Part shown: positions 51,642-61,600 of the stretch, piece by piece
How positions within the stretch are numbered: position 1 is the stretch's first letter
How the letters are laid out: the number at the start of each line of letters is the position of its first letter
NCBI RefSeq assembly: GCF_003259845.1
Contig: NZ_QLMJ01000001.1
Span: 496,001 to 560,000, forward strand
Length of the DNA stretch: 64,000 bases
Source of the DNA: Actinoplanes lutulentus
GTDB taxonomy: Bacteria; Actinomycetota; Actinomycetes; Mycobacteriales; Micromonosporaceae
Direction: 5' to 3'
The notes under the pieces: model-generated
What the model was told of the DNA's origin: nothing
Seen by the model: the letters and a program-made list of their open reading frames with translations, nothing else
The model's database searches: none
Position numbers and translations under genes: made by a program

Positions 51642-51792
51642 TCGACTGAGTCGAATGATGCAAGTCACCAGGGAAAATTCGGATTTGTGCTACGGTCTGC
51701 GCAGCGAACTTGATTTTTTCTCGTGATCGCTCAGCGCACGGGCTCGAATTTCCTTTGATCTTCTTCGACGCTTACCGTGCGCGTCTCGATTT

Positions 51793-51840
51793 TCCCGCCT
51801 GCGGCGGGTCGACTGGTTCAGCGGGTCATCGCAGGCGGGA
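51793..51840 (+). promoter_or_regulatory. Stem-loop in cold-shock leader region
   Basis: TCCCGCCTGCG (51793-51803) pairs perfectly with 51830-51840, with flanking CGATTT/AAATCG arms (51787-51792 with 51853-51858). It lies in the 340-base A/T-richer stretch 51642-51981 before the cold-shock gene, which otherwise shows no gene. Confidence 0.5.
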
Positions 51841-51923
51841 TCGAGCCGGTCAAAATCGTGCGGGCCGATATTCTGTGATACCTTGGCCCGAGTTGCACTT
51901 TGATTTCCGAAGACGTTCTTGAC

Positions 51924-51957
51924 GCCTGATGGGTATCTGATCCCGTCGGGCTTTTTT
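51924..51957 (+). terminator. Intrinsic terminator/attenuator in cspA leader
   Basis: GCCTGATGGG (51924-51933) pairs with CCCGTCGGGC (51942-51951), two G-U pairs, followed directly by six T. It is the only classical stem plus U-tract in the window and lies 24 bases before the cold-shock start. Confidence 0.7.
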
Positions 51958-51981
51958 CGTCTTGATTGCAGGGAGAATCTG

Positions 51982-52185
51982 ATGGTTACCGGCACCGTGA
52001 AGTGGTTCAACAGCGACAAGGGTTTCGGCTTCATCGCGCAGGATGGCGGCGGCGCCGACGTATTCGCGCACTTCTCGGCCATCGCCTCCTCGGGCTTCCG
52101 TAGCCTCGACGAGAACCAGCGCGTCGAGTTCGACGTGACGCAGGGCCAGCGCGGCCTGCAGGCGGAGAACATCCGCCCGCTCTGA
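51982..52185 (+). CDS. Cold-shock protein, CspA family
   Basis: The ATG at 51982, with GGGAG six bases upstream, gives a 67-residue single cold-shock domain: [18 protein letters not shown] (RNP1 KGFGFI) and DVFAHFSAI (RNP2). It binds single-stranded RNA or DNA and melts structure. The leader carries an intrinsic terminator, suggesting control after initiation. Confidence 0.94.
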   Translation: MVTGTVKWFNSDKGFGFIAQDGGGADVFAHFSAIASSGFRSLDENQRVEFDVTQGQRGLQAENIRPL

Positions 52186-52241
52186 TCTCACACCGGCGCG
52201 GCGCCTCCCCCTGCCGGTGGCACCGCGCCGAGTGTGTCCCT

Positions 52242-53333
52242 CTAAAGTTTGGCCAATCGAGCCAGGGTCTCGTCCGCCTCAGTGACCAGTTCGGACATGA
52301 CCTCGGCCACCGGCCGGACAGCGTTCATCCGTCCGACGATCTGCCCCACCGGCATCGGCACCACGCTGGGATCCCCGGATTCCATGAGCCGATCGTGCGC
52401 CGGCGACACCAGCAGGTTCTGCAACGGCATCGGCAGCGTCTTCGGCGCCTCCGGGTCCTCCCACGCACTCGTCCAGCGGTTGCGCAGCAGCCGGGCCGGC
52501 TTACCCGTGTAGATCCGGGTCCGGACCGTGTCGCTCGAACCCGCCTGGAGCAGTGCGTCCCGCAACGCCGGCGTGCTCTGATACTCCGCGGTGCCCAGCC
52601 ACACCGATCCCATCCAGACGCCGCGGGCACCGAGCGCGAGCGCCGCGGCGATCTGCCGGCCACTGCCGATCCCGCCGGCCGCCAGCACCGGCACGTCCGG
52701 CCCGACCGCGTCGACCACCTCCGGGACCAGCACCATGCTGCCGATCTCGCCGGTGTGCCCGCCCGCTTCGTACCCCTGCGCCACCACGATGTCGACGCCC
52801 CCGGCGAGATGGCTGCGCGCGTGGTCCGCCCGGCCCGCTAACGCGGCCACGACCAGGCCGTGCGACTTGGCCTGGGCGATCACGTCCGGCGGAGGCGGGC
52901 CAAGAGCATTGGCAATCAGTCGCGGTCCGTGCGTCAAGGCCACTTCAACATGGGTACGCGCAACCGAGTGCAGCCACCCGAGGACGCCCGCCCGCCGTGA
53001 CTCGTCCACGCCCAGCGGTGGCACGCCGAGGCGCAGCAGAGTCCGCTCGACGAACTCCCGATGACCGTCCGGGATCAGTCTCCCCAGGTCGGCCGGGGTT
53101 CCTTCGGTCGGCACCCGGCCCGGCATGACGATGTCCACCCCGTACGGGCGGCCGTCGAGCTCGGTGTCCAGCCAGGTCAGGACGCGGTCCAGCTCGTCGG
53201 CGTCGTTGAACCGGACACAGCCCAGCACGCCGAGCCCGCCGGCCCGGCTGATCGCCGCGACGACGTGCTCGGACGGGCTGAAGCCGACGATCGGGACGTC
53301 GATGCCGAGGCGTTCGCAGAGATCAGTCCGCAC
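52242..53333 (-). CDS. Nitronate monooxygenase-family FMN protein
   Basis: I start at GTG 53333 because AGGAG lies exactly five bases upstream; product 363 residues. FSPSEHVVAAISRAGGLGVLG, VAQGYEAGGHTGEIGSM and VLAAGGIGSGRQIAAALALGARGVWMGSVWL define the FMN-binding NPD barrel. It overlaps the 3' end of fadD19 by 11 bases and is therefore translationally coupled to it. It is a distant relative of ipdC in the same locus; a flavin-dependent step in side-chain degradation is likely but not known. Confidence 0.82.
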   Translation of the reverse strand: MRTDLCERLGIDVPIVGFSPSEHVVAAISRAGGLGVLGCVRFNDADELDRVLTWLDTELDGRPYGVDIVMPGRVPTEGTPADLGRLIPDGHREFVERTLLRLGVPPLGVDESRRAGVLGWLHSVARTHVEVALTHGPRLIANALGPPPPDVIAQAKSHGLVVAALAGRADHARSHLAGGVDIVVAQGYEAGGHTGEIGSMVLVPEVVDAVGPDVPVLAAGGIGSGRQIAAALALGARGVWMGSVWLGTAEYQSTPALRDALLQAGSSDTVRTRIYTGKPARLLRNRWTSAWEDPEAPKTLPMPLQNLLVSPAHDRLMESGDPSVVPMPVGQIVGRMNAVRPVAEVMSELVTEADETLARLAKL

Positions 53334-54864
53334 TATGACTCCTGGCGTATTCATGGGCCCAGCGGTAGTCCGCTTTGCCGCTGATCGTGCGAGCTATCCG
53401 GTCGACCAGCCAGACGTCGCGGGGCACTTTGTAGCCGGCTATCCGTTGCCGAACGTGACTGTCCAGGTCGGCCAGGTTTACGCGTACCCCTGCCCGGGTT
53501 TGCACGAGGGCGACCACCCGCTGGCCGAGGCGATCGTCCGGAGCGCCGATGACGAGGGCGTCGAAGACGCCGGGGTGCGCCTTCAGTGCGCCTTCCACCT
53601 CTTCCGGGAAGACCTTCTCGCCGCCGGTGTTGACGCAGGTGTTGCCCCGGCCGAGCAGGGTGATCGTGCCGTCGTCCTCGATGCGGGCGAAGTCTCCGGG
53701 TATCGCGTAACGCTTCCCGTCGACCTCGGTGAGCAGCGCTTTCGTCTTGTCCGGGTCCTTGTAGTAACCGAGCGGCACGTGCCCGCCGCGGGCCAGCCGG
53801 CCGATCACGCCGGGCGGCGCCTTGCGGCCGTGCTCATCGATGACGATCGTGTCCGGGCCGGGCATCACCCGGGGACCGTCAACCGCGCCACCCTCCACGT
53901 CGGCGACGATGCCGATCCCGGCGAACCCGGTCTCCGAGGAGCCGATCGCGTCGGTGACCATGACGTTCGGTAATGCCTCAAGGTATTGCCGCTTCACCGA
54001 CGGTGAGAAGAGCGCGGCACTCGACGAGATCGCCACGAGCGACGAGCCGTCGTGACCACCGGCCAGGTACGCCTCGATGAGCGGCCGGGCCATCGCGTCG
54101 CCGATCAGCACCACCACGTTGACCTGGCGGCGCTCGATCGTGCGCCATACCTGCTCCGGGTCGAAGTGCGGCAGGACCACCACGGTGTCGCCGGCGAAGA
54201 GCGCGGCGAGCGCGGCCCACTGCGCGTTGCCGTGGATGAGCGGGGCCAGGCAGAACCGGGTCATCGGGGGCATGTCCCGGGTGCTCTGTGCCCATTCGTC
54301 GTCGAGCGGGATGCCGGACATGAAGTCGATGCCGCCGCCCAGGACCCGCCAGACGTCCTCGTGGCGCCAGATCACGCCTTTGGGGTAGCCGGTGGTTCCT
54401 CCGGTGTAGAGCAGGTAGATGTCGCCGCCGTCGCGCTCGCCGAAGTCGCGTTTCGGATCCTCGGCCGAGAAGTCGGTGACCCCCAGCTGGACGAGCACCT
54501 CGGGCGCGTCCACATTGGCCACCCTGCCGGCATATTCCGGGTCGTGGATCAACGCGGTCAGCTCCGCGTCGTGGAAGAGATATTGCAACTCGTTCTCGAC
54601 GTACCGGTAGTTGACGTTGACGACCACGGCACGGAGCTTGTACACGGCGATCATGGCCACCACGGCCTCGATCGAGTTGCCCGCGTAAAGACCGACGTGG
54701 GCGCCCTTGCCCACTCCTTGATTTCGCAGGAAATGGGCCAGACGGTTGGCGGTCTCCTCCAGCTCGGTGTAGGTCATCTCACGCTCGCCGCAGGCCACCG
54801 CGACACGGTCGGGAAAGGCGTCGACCGCATGCTCGAACAGGTCCGCTATATTGGCCGCCATCAT
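53323..54864 (-). CDS. fadD19: Steroid side-chain acyl-CoA synthetase FadD19-like
   Basis: From ATG 54864 (or 54861) the product is 513 residues. IYLLYTGGTTGYPKGVIWRHED is the AMP-binding loop, followed by SIGSSETGF-type DAIGSSETGFAG, YAIPGDFARIEDDG and GRGNTCVNTGGEKVFPEEVE, and the Lys-bearing end SGKADYRWAHE. It aligns with remembered M. tuberculosis FadD19 (Rv3515c), which activates C24-C27 side-chain carboxylates as CoA esters. It is divergent from echA19, as in mycobacteria, with a near KstR box between. No ribosome binding site is visible. Confidence 0.88.
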   Translation of the reverse strand: MMAANIADLFEHAVDAFPDRVAVACGEREMTYTELEETANRLAHFLRNQGVGKGAHVGLYAGNSIEAVVAMIAVYKLRAVVVNVNYRYVENELQYLFHDAELTALIHDPEYAGRVANVDAPEVLVQLGVTDFSAEDPKRDFGERDGGDIYLLYTGGTTGYPKGVIWRHEDVWRVLGGGIDFMSGIPLDDEWAQSTRDMPPMTRFCLAPLIHGNAQWAALAALFAGDTVVVLPHFDPEQVWRTIERRQVNVVVLIGDAMARPLIEAYLAGGHDGSSLVAISSSAALFSPSVKRQYLEALPNVMVTDAIGSSETGFAGIGIVADVEGGAVDGPRVMPGPDTIVIDEHGRKAPPGVIGRLARGGHVPLGYYKDPDKTKALLTEVDGKRYAIPGDFARIEDDGTITLLGRGNTCVNTGGEKVFPEEVEGALKAHPGVFDALVIGAPDDRLGQRVVALVQTRAGVRVNLADLDSHVRQRIAGYKVPRDVWLVDRIARTISGKADYRWAHEYARSHSAD

Positions 54865-54871
54865 CAGAAAG

Positions 54872-54885
54872 TAGAACCTGTTATC
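54872..54885. promoter_or_regulatory. KstR-type operator between fadD19 and echA19
   Basis: TAGAACCTGTTATC fits TnnAACnnGTTnnA except for the last base, in the 67-base divergent gap between fadD19 and echA19. Confidence 0.68.
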
Positions 54886-54931
54886 GTTCCGGGCAAGGCT
54901 CTGTTGTCCCGTCTTTCCGGAAGGATCCTCC

Positions 54932-55705
54932 GTGGACGCCCTGGTCGAGCAGCGCGGACCGATTCTGATCGTCACGATGAACCGGCCGCAGGTGCGCAAC
55001 GCGCTCTCCGCCGAGATGATGGCCGTGATGCGCGACGCCTGGGACAGGGTGGACGCCGACCCCGCGATCCGGGTCGCGATCCTCACCGGAGCCGGCGGGG
55101 CGTTCTGCGCCGGCGCCGACCTGCGTGCGATGACCGCTTCACACCCGGGCGATCAGTTCCGCGATCAGGACCTCTCCCGGATCGACGCTCTCCTCAAGGG
55201 CCGCCGGCTGACCAAGCCGCTGATCGCCGCCGTCGAGGGCCCGGCGGTCGCCGGCGGCACCGAGATCCTGCAGGCCACCGACATCCGGGTGGCCGGCGAG
55301 AGCGCCCGGTTCGGCGTCTCCGAGGCGCGATGGGGGCTGTTCCCGCTGGGCGGGTCGGCGGTCCGGCTGCCCCGCCAGTTGCCCTACACGGTCGCCGCCG
55401 ACCTGCTGCTGACCGGCCGGCACCTGACCGCCGCCGAGGCGCTGTCGGCAGGGCTGATCGGGCACGTGGTGCCGGACGGGACGGCGCTGTCCCGCGCCGT
55501 CGAGATCGCCACGGTGATCGCCGGCAACGGGCCGCTGGCGGTGCGGGCCATCCTGCGCACCATCCGGGAGACCGAAGGCCTGCCGGAGGACGAGGCGTTC
55601 GCCATCGAGTCGAAGATCGGCATGCGGGTCTTCACCAGCGAGGACGCCAAGGAAGGCCCGAAAGCGTTCCTCGAGAAACGCTCACCGAATTTTCACGGCC
55701 GCTGA
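54932..55705 (+). CDS. echA19: Enoyl-CoA hydratase EchA19-like
   Basis: The GTG start, with GGAAGGA six bases upstream, gives 257 residues. [78 protein letters not shown] and [15 protein letters not shown] follow EchA19 (Rv3516) closely. It hydrates the steroid side-chain enoyl-CoA made by the acyl-CoA dehydrogenases. It pairs with fadD19 under a shared KstR-type site. The next 200 bases are A/T-richer without a visible gene. Confidence 0.9.
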   Translation: MDALVEQRGPILIVTMNRPQVRNALSAEMMAVMRDAWDRVDADPAIRVAILTGAGGAFCAGADLRAMTASHPGDQFRDQDLSRIDALLKGRRLTKPLIAAVEGPAVAGGTEILQATDIRVAGESARFGVSEARWGLFPLGGSAVRLPRQLPYTVAADLLLTGRHLTAAEALSAGLIGHVVPDGTALSRAVEIATVIAGNGPLAVRAILRTIRETEGLPEDEAFAIESKIGMRVFTSEDAKEGPKAFLEKRSPNFHGR

Positions 55706-55905
55706 CGCGAATCTTTCCCGTTGCGCAAAAACATTCACGTACCTACCAATTCTTGCTGTGCCCACCCTGTAAATCGGCTGAGCGTTCGCGGTCAATGTCC
55801 GACACGCCTGTAAACGGCTGGTTAACTCATCTGTAGTAACTTGATCGATCTTGTTGTAAAGTCCCCGGAACAACGTGCCGCGGTAAAGGACACGGGACTG
55901 GACCA

Positions 55906-56775
55906 ATGCTCAATCGCGCTGTCATGTTCGCCAAGCAGAACACCCCCAATCACCTGCGGGTTCGCGCTCGCCGGGTGATGCTTGAGGGGCACAATGCCCG
56001 GCTCCGGCTGACCGTGCCGGTGTCCGAGCGCTGTGATTACGTCAACGTCTACCACTGCGCAGTGCGCAAAACGGCGAGCCAGTGGGTCAAGTCGATTTTC
56101 AGCGATCCGATCGTTTACCGACACTCCGGATTACTCACCTACGATCCGCGGTATTACAACTGGCGCGATCCTCGGGTGTGCCCGCCGAACCGTGTCGCGT
56201 TGTCACTCTTCTTCTCCAGGAAACGCTTCGACGAGATCCCGAAGCCCGCGCGGTACCGCGCGTTCTTCGTGCTGCGCGACCCCCGCGACATGGTGGTCTC
56301 CAGCTATTTCTCGACCAAGGACTCGCACGGCCCGATGGGCGACGTCGTCGAGGTCCGCAAGGTCCTGCGCGACCTGCCGAAAAAGGAGGGCCTGCTCTTC
56401 CTGATCGACGACCTCGCGAAGAAGGGCCGGTTCAACGCGCTGCGCTCCTGGGTGCTGGCGCCGGACGACGAGGCCGTCCGCCTGGTCAAGTACGAGGACC
56501 TCACCGGGATGAAGCAGACCGAGGAGATGGACCGGCTGATGCGGCACTGCGGCATCACCATTCCGCGCCCGGAGCTGGAGACGCTGCTCGATCGCTACAG
56601 CTTCTCCAGCATGAGCCGGAAGAAGGGCGCCGGCGAGGTCTCGCACTACCGCAAGGGTGAGGCCGGCGACTGGCGCAACCACTTCGACGACGACATCCAG
56701 CACGCGTTCGACGCCGCGGCCGGCGCCAAGCTGGTCGCCCGCCTCGGATACCAGGTCGCTGACAGCGCGGGCTGA
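55906..56775 (+). CDS. Sulfotransferase-domain protein
   Basis: The 289-residue protein has YHCAVRKTASQWVKSIF in the position of the 5'-phosphosulfate loop, FFVLRDPRDMVVSSYFS as the 3'-phosphate block and YRKGEAGDWRNHF near the C-terminus, the layout of PAPS sulfotransferases. It is unrelated in detail to the KstR-linked sulfotransferase. No KstR-type box precedes it and the upstream DNA is A/T-richer than average. The substrate is unknown, perhaps a glycan or glycolipid. ATG 55924 is an alternative start. Confidence 0.78.
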   Translation: MLNRAVMFAKQNTPNHLRVRARRVMLEGHNARLRLTVPVSERCDYVNVYHCAVRKTASQWVKSIFSDPIVYRHSGLLTYDPRYYNWRDPRVCPPNRVALSLFFSRKRFDEIPKPARYRAFFVLRDPRDMVVSSYFSTKDSHGPMGDVVEVRKVLRDLPKKEGLLFLIDDLAKKGRFNALRSWVLAPDDEAVRLVKYEDLTGMKQTEEMDRLMRHCGITIPRPELETLLDRYSFSSMSRKKGAGEVSHYRKGEAGDWRNHFDDDIQHAFDAAAGAKLVARLGYQVADSAG

Positions 56776-56829
56776 CGCAGGACAGCGTCGTGTGCGGCCC
56801 GTGACAGCGCCGCGCGGCAATCTCGACGC

Positions 56830-57801
56830 ATGGAAGATTTGGTGGTGCGCGCCGAGGGGCTGCGCAAACGCTTCGGCAAGACACAGGCACTGGACGGCGT
56901 CGATCTGGCGATGCGCCGGGGCACCGTGCTCGGCGTACTCGGCCCGAACGGCGCCGGCAAGACCACGGCGGTACGCGTGCTGGCCACGCTGCTGCGCCCG
57001 GACGAGGGCAGCGCGTTCGTGGCCGGCATCGACGTGCTCAAACGGCCGCAGGACGTCCGCCGGGTGGTCGGCCTGACGGGGCAGTACGCGTCGGTCGACG
57101 AGGACCTCACCGGCGTACAGAACCTGGTCCTGATCGGTCGCCTGCTGGACATGACCGGCAGGGACGCGCGGCAGCGGGCTGACGAGCTGCTGGCCTGGTT
57201 CGACCTGGCGGAGGCCGGGCAGCGGCCGGCCAAGACCTACTCCGGTGGCATGCGCCGCCGTCTCGACCTGGCGGCGAGCCTGGTCGGCCACCCGGAAGTG
57301 ATCTTCCTGGACGAGCCGACGACCGGCCTCGACCCGGCCAAGCGCGAGGACATGTGGGGCGTGGTGCGCAACCAGGTCGCCAGCGGCGCCAGCGTGCTGC
57401 TGACCACGCAGTACCTGGAGGAAGCGGACGCGCTCGCCGACGAGATCGTGGTGGTGAACCACGGCAAGGTGATCGCGCACGACACCCCGGACGGGCTGAA
57501 GCGGCGGGTCGGCGGTCAGACGCTGCGGGTACGCCCGGCTGACCAGTCCCGCCTGCCCGAGGTGCTCCAGGTGCTGGACGCCGTGGCAGCGCCGGGCATG
57601 ACCGCCGTGCGGGACGAGGCCGCCGGGTCCCGGCCGGGCGCCGCGAGCGTGCCGGTCACCGGCGACGCCGCGCTGGCCGGCGCGATCACCCAGCTCAGCC
57701 GATCCGGCATCGAAGTCACCGAACTCGCACTGCACCTGCCGAGCCTGGACGAGGTCTTCCACACCCTCACCGGCCGGACCAAGACGGAGGAACTGGTATG
57801 A
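56830..57801 (+). CDS. DrrA-type ABC transporter ATP-binding protein
   Basis: The 323-residue ATPase has Walker A GPNGAGKTTAV, signature YSGGMRRRLDLAASL and Walker B VIFLDEPTTGLDP, plus the C-terminal extension (KTEELV end, LRVRPADQSRLPEV) found in daunorubicin-resistance ATPases. With the permease that overlaps its stop (ATGA) it forms a drug or glycolipid exporter. It lies 54 bases after the sulfotransferase gene. Confidence 0.88.
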   Translation: MEDLVVRAEGLRKRFGKTQALDGVDLAMRRGTVLGVLGPNGAGKTTAVRVLATLLRPDEGSAFVAGIDVLKRPQDVRRVVGLTGQYASVDEDLTGVQNLVLIGRLLDMTGRDARQRADELLAWFDLAEAGQRPAKTYSGGMRRRLDLAASLVGHPEVIFLDEPTTGLDPAKREDMWGVVRNQVASGASVLLTTQYLEEADALADEIVVVNHGKVIAHDTPDGLKRRVGGQTLRVRPADQSRLPEVLQVLDAVAAPGMTAVRDEAAGSRPGAASVPVTGDAALAGAITQLSRSGIEVTELALHLPSLDEVFHTLTGRTKTEELV

Positions 57802-58631
57802 GCACGCAGACCGCGACACCGCCGGCTCTCACGCACCACAGCGTCGCGCCCGATCGTCCTAAACGCAGCATGCCGGCACTGATCCGGCACAGCGCCGCTC
57901 TCGCCCAGCGGAGCCTGATCAAGACGATTCGCACGCCGGAAGCGCTGATCGACGTCACGATCCAGCCGGTGATCTTCCTGCTGCTGTTCACGTACCTGTT
58001 CGGCGGGGCGATCGCGGACGGCGACCGGCACGCCTACCTGCAGTTCCTGCTGCCGGGCATGCTCGCGCAGTCGCTCGCCATGGGTGGCGTGGCGCTCGGC
58101 CAGAACCTGAACGCGGACATCGAGAAAGGTGTCTTCGACCGGTTCCGATCACTGCCGATCTCCCGGTCGGCGCCGCTGGTCGGCGCGGTCCTGGCGGACG
58201 TCATCCGGTACCTGACGGTCTGCGTGGTGATGCTGTCGTTCGGCACGATCATGGGCTTCCGGGTCGAGACCGGCGTGGTCCCAGCGATCGCGGCGGTGGC
58301 GCTGTCGATCGGGTTCGGACTCTGCTTCTGCTGGATCTCGGTGTGGGTCGGCATGCTGGCGCGTACCTCGGGCGCGGTGCAGGGCATCATGTTCCTGCTG
58401 GTGCTGCCGCTGACGTTCGGCTCCAACGTGTTCGTCTCGTCGGAGACGCTGCCCGGCTGGCTCCAGGCGTTCGTCGCCGTCAACCCGATCACCCCGCTGG
58501 TCGGCGCGATCCGCGGCCTGCTGGTCGGTGGCCCGGTCGCCGGGGATCTCCTGCAGACTCTCGCCTGGATGGCGGGCCTGCTGGTGGTCTTCGTCCCCCT
58601 GGCCCTGCGGGCCTACGCGAAACGCGCCTAG
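57798..58631 (+). CDS. DrrB-type ABC-2 permease
   Basis: The 277-residue membrane protein has six hydrophobic spans and the ABC-2 pattern LIKTIRTPEALIDVTIQPVIFLLLFTYLFGG, GVFDRFRSLPISRSAPLVG and NPITPLVGAIRGLLVG. It starts in an ATGA overlap with the ATPase gene. Its last four bases overlap the opposing regulator gene (CTAG). Substrate unknown. Confidence 0.88.
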   Translation: MSTQTATPPALTHHSVAPDRPKRSMPALIRHSAALAQRSLIKTIRTPEALIDVTIQPVIFLLLFTYLFGGAIADGDRHAYLQFLLPGMLAQSLAMGGVALGQNLNADIEKGVFDRFRSLPISRSAPLVGAVLADVIRYLTVCVVMLSFGTIMGFRVETGVVPAIAAVALSIGFGLCFCWISVWVGMLARTSGAVQGIMFLLVLPLTFGSNVFVSSETLPGWLQAFVAVNPITPLVGAIRGLLVGGPVAGDLLQTLAWMAGLLVVFVPLALRAYAKRA

Positions 58632-61600
58632 AGCAACGACGGATCCACTTGGGTGAGCGCGGCCGGTGACTCCAGAGTCCAACCGGCCGCGTACGCCTCG
58701 GTGAAACCCTCATCCCCCAGCCCCGCCCGGGCCCGCGCCGTCACATGGATGATGTTCAGATCGGTGCGGTCGTGCGACCCCCGCAACCGCGCCGCCGCGC
58801 CGAGCAGGACCGCCGCGTCCCGGAACTGACCCCGGAGCGCCGCGAGACCACTGGCCGCGACGGCGACCATCGCCAGTATCGGCATGTCCTCGGTCTCGAC
58901 CGCGGCCACGTACGCGCTCTTGAGTTCGTTCTCCGCGGTCTCCGGATCGTTCTTGCGGATGGCGAGCGAGGCACGGACCGAGCCGATGATCGCCCGGCCG
59001 TGGTCACCACCCATCAGCGGCAGGTTGTTCTCGCCGATGCCCAGGCCATGGGCCGCGTTCTCCAGCAACTCCTCGGCACCGACGAGCTCACCCTGCGAGA
59101 TCAGCATCCCGGCCTCGAGCGCGTCGACCAGCAACGCCATCTCCAGCGAGTCGGAGCGCTCGGCGGCGGACCGGGCCTCGGCGACCGCGATCGCCGCTTT
59201 CTCCGGCTCGCCGCGGCGCAGGTGCAGGTCGGCCCAGCGCAGATGGATGAAGACCTCGTCGGCGAGGTCCATGGCGCCGAACTGGCGTGCCAGCATCTTG
59301 GCCGCGGTCAGGTCGGCGAGCGCGCCGTCGAGGTCTCCCTCGTACTGGCGCAGCAGGGCGCGCAGTGGCAGCACGGTGGCCTGGCCCCAGCGGTCGCCGA
59401 CGGTGCGGAACCCGTCGAGGGAGGCGGTCACGTCGGCGCCGACGCGGACCAGGTCGCCGTTGTTCTCGGCGACCTGCGCCCGGAACATCCGGGCCAGCGC
59501 GCTGATCCACGGGTCGTCGCCCTCGACGAGCCGGTTGATCCGCACGTCGGCGATCTCGCTCTCGCCGGCGTAGTACAGCATCACCACGGCGATCACGCCC
59601 TGCGGCCCGGGCAGCTCGCCGTGCCGCAACAGCCGGTCGGCGAGGTATCGCACCCGCGCCTTGCGCTGGTCGTTCGACTCGGTCAGGTGCTCCGGCTCCC
59701 GGCCGGTCCGGTGCAGGACCATCACCGCCTCGGCGAGGTCGATGTAGAGCGGGTCGGCGTCACCGGGGACGGCGAGCGCCTCGGACAGCCAGTAACCGGC
59801 GTCCGCCTCCCGGCCGAACATCTGCCAGTACCAGCACAGATCCATCGCCAGGCTGATCGCCCCCTGTGCGTTCCCGGTGTCGCAGAGATGGCGCAGGGCC
59901 GCGAGGATGTTGTCGTACTCGGCGCGCAGCACGGCGAGGGCGCCGATCTGATCCGCACCGCGCAGCAGCGGGTCCTGCTCGGCGACCAGCGCCGACAGGT
60001 GCCGCGCGGCCAGGCCCCGGACGTCGTCGAGGATGCCCTGTTCGGTGAGGCGTTCGATGCCGTACTCGCGCAGCGTCTCCAGCATCCGGTACCGGCCACC
60101 GTCCGGCGCGAGCTGCAGCAACGACCGGTCGACCAGGCCGGCGAGCAGGTCGGCGACGTCCCGCTCGCTGCCGCCGATCACCGCGGCCGCCGATCGCGCG
60201 GTCACACCGCCGGGCAGCACCGCGACCCGCTCGGCCAGGGTCCGCTCGTCGTCGGAGAGCAGGTTCCAGCTCCAGGCGATCACCGCGCGCAGCGTGCGGT
60301 GCCGCGGCTGCGCGGTCCGGCTCCCGGTCGTGAGCAGCCGGAACCGGTCGGACAGCCCGGCCGCGAGCTCCGGCAGCGCGAGGGTGCGCAGCCGGGCCGC
60401 GGCCAGCTCCAGCGCGAGCGGCAGCCCGTCCAGGCCGCGGACGATCTGGACGATGTCACGGACCGTCCCGGCGTCGATCGTGAAATCCGGCCGGACCGCT
60501 CCGGCCCGCTCGGCGAAGAGCCGGACCGCCGGTGCCTGCGCTGCCTCCGCCGGTCCGGCGTCCGCCGGGGGCAGGCCGAGAGGACCCAGGGGTACGAGTG
60601 ACTCGCCGTCGATCGCGAGCGGTTCCCTGCTGGTGGCGAGGATCCGCAGGCTGGGACAGCGGACCAGCAGCGCGCTGATCAGGTGCGCGACCGCGTCGAT
60701 CAGGTGCTCGCAGTTGTCGACGACGAAGAGGATCTCCCGGCCGTTGAGCCGGTCGGCGAGCACGTCCAGGTCGTCGCGTTCGGCGCGGACCCGGTTCGCG
60801 GTCTCGAACAGCGCCGATCCGCGCAGCCCGGCCGCCGCCACCATCGCGGCGCCGACCTTGGCCGGCTCGGTCACCGACGCGAGGTCGATCAGCCAGGCGC
60901 CGTCGCGATATCCACCGCCGCGCCGCCGGGCCGCCTCCAGCGCGAGCCGCGTCTTGCCCGCCCCACCCGGCCCGAGCACTGTCACCAGACGCCCGGCCGC
61001 GAGCAGGTCGTCCACCCGCGCCAGATCGTGATCACGCCCGATGAAGCTGGTCAGGGGCGCGGGCAAATTCGTCGGGGGCGCGCCAGGCGCTTCCCGCACG
61101 CCTTCCTTGGGTACGCGCTCAGCGCCCCTCAGCATTCGCAGATGCCGATCTCGCAACGCGGCTCCGGGGTCGGCGCCCAGGTGATCGGCGAGGTCGGCGC
61201 GGATCCGCTCGTACACGGCGAGGGCGTCGGCCTGCCGGCCCTGTGCGGCCAGGGCGTCGATCAGCAGGGCGGCCAGCCGTTCGTCGAGCGGGTGCTCGGC
61301 GAGCAGCGCGGTGAGCCGGGCGCCGGCACGTTCCGCGTGGCCCAGCGCGATCTCCGCCTCGGCCAGGTCGGCGGTGGTGTCCACGATCGTCCGGGCGATC
61401 CGGGTGGCCTGTGCCGGGACGACCTCGGCCAGTTCCGGGGCGATCGGCCCGCGCAGCAACGCGATCGCCTCGCCGAGCGCGACGGCGGCGCCGGCCGGGT
61501 CACCGGCGCGCAGCCGCTCCCGGCCGGTGGTGCCGAGCCGGTCGAACCGGGTGACGTCCACGCCGGTGGCGGCGACCGCGAGACGGTAACCACCCTCGGT

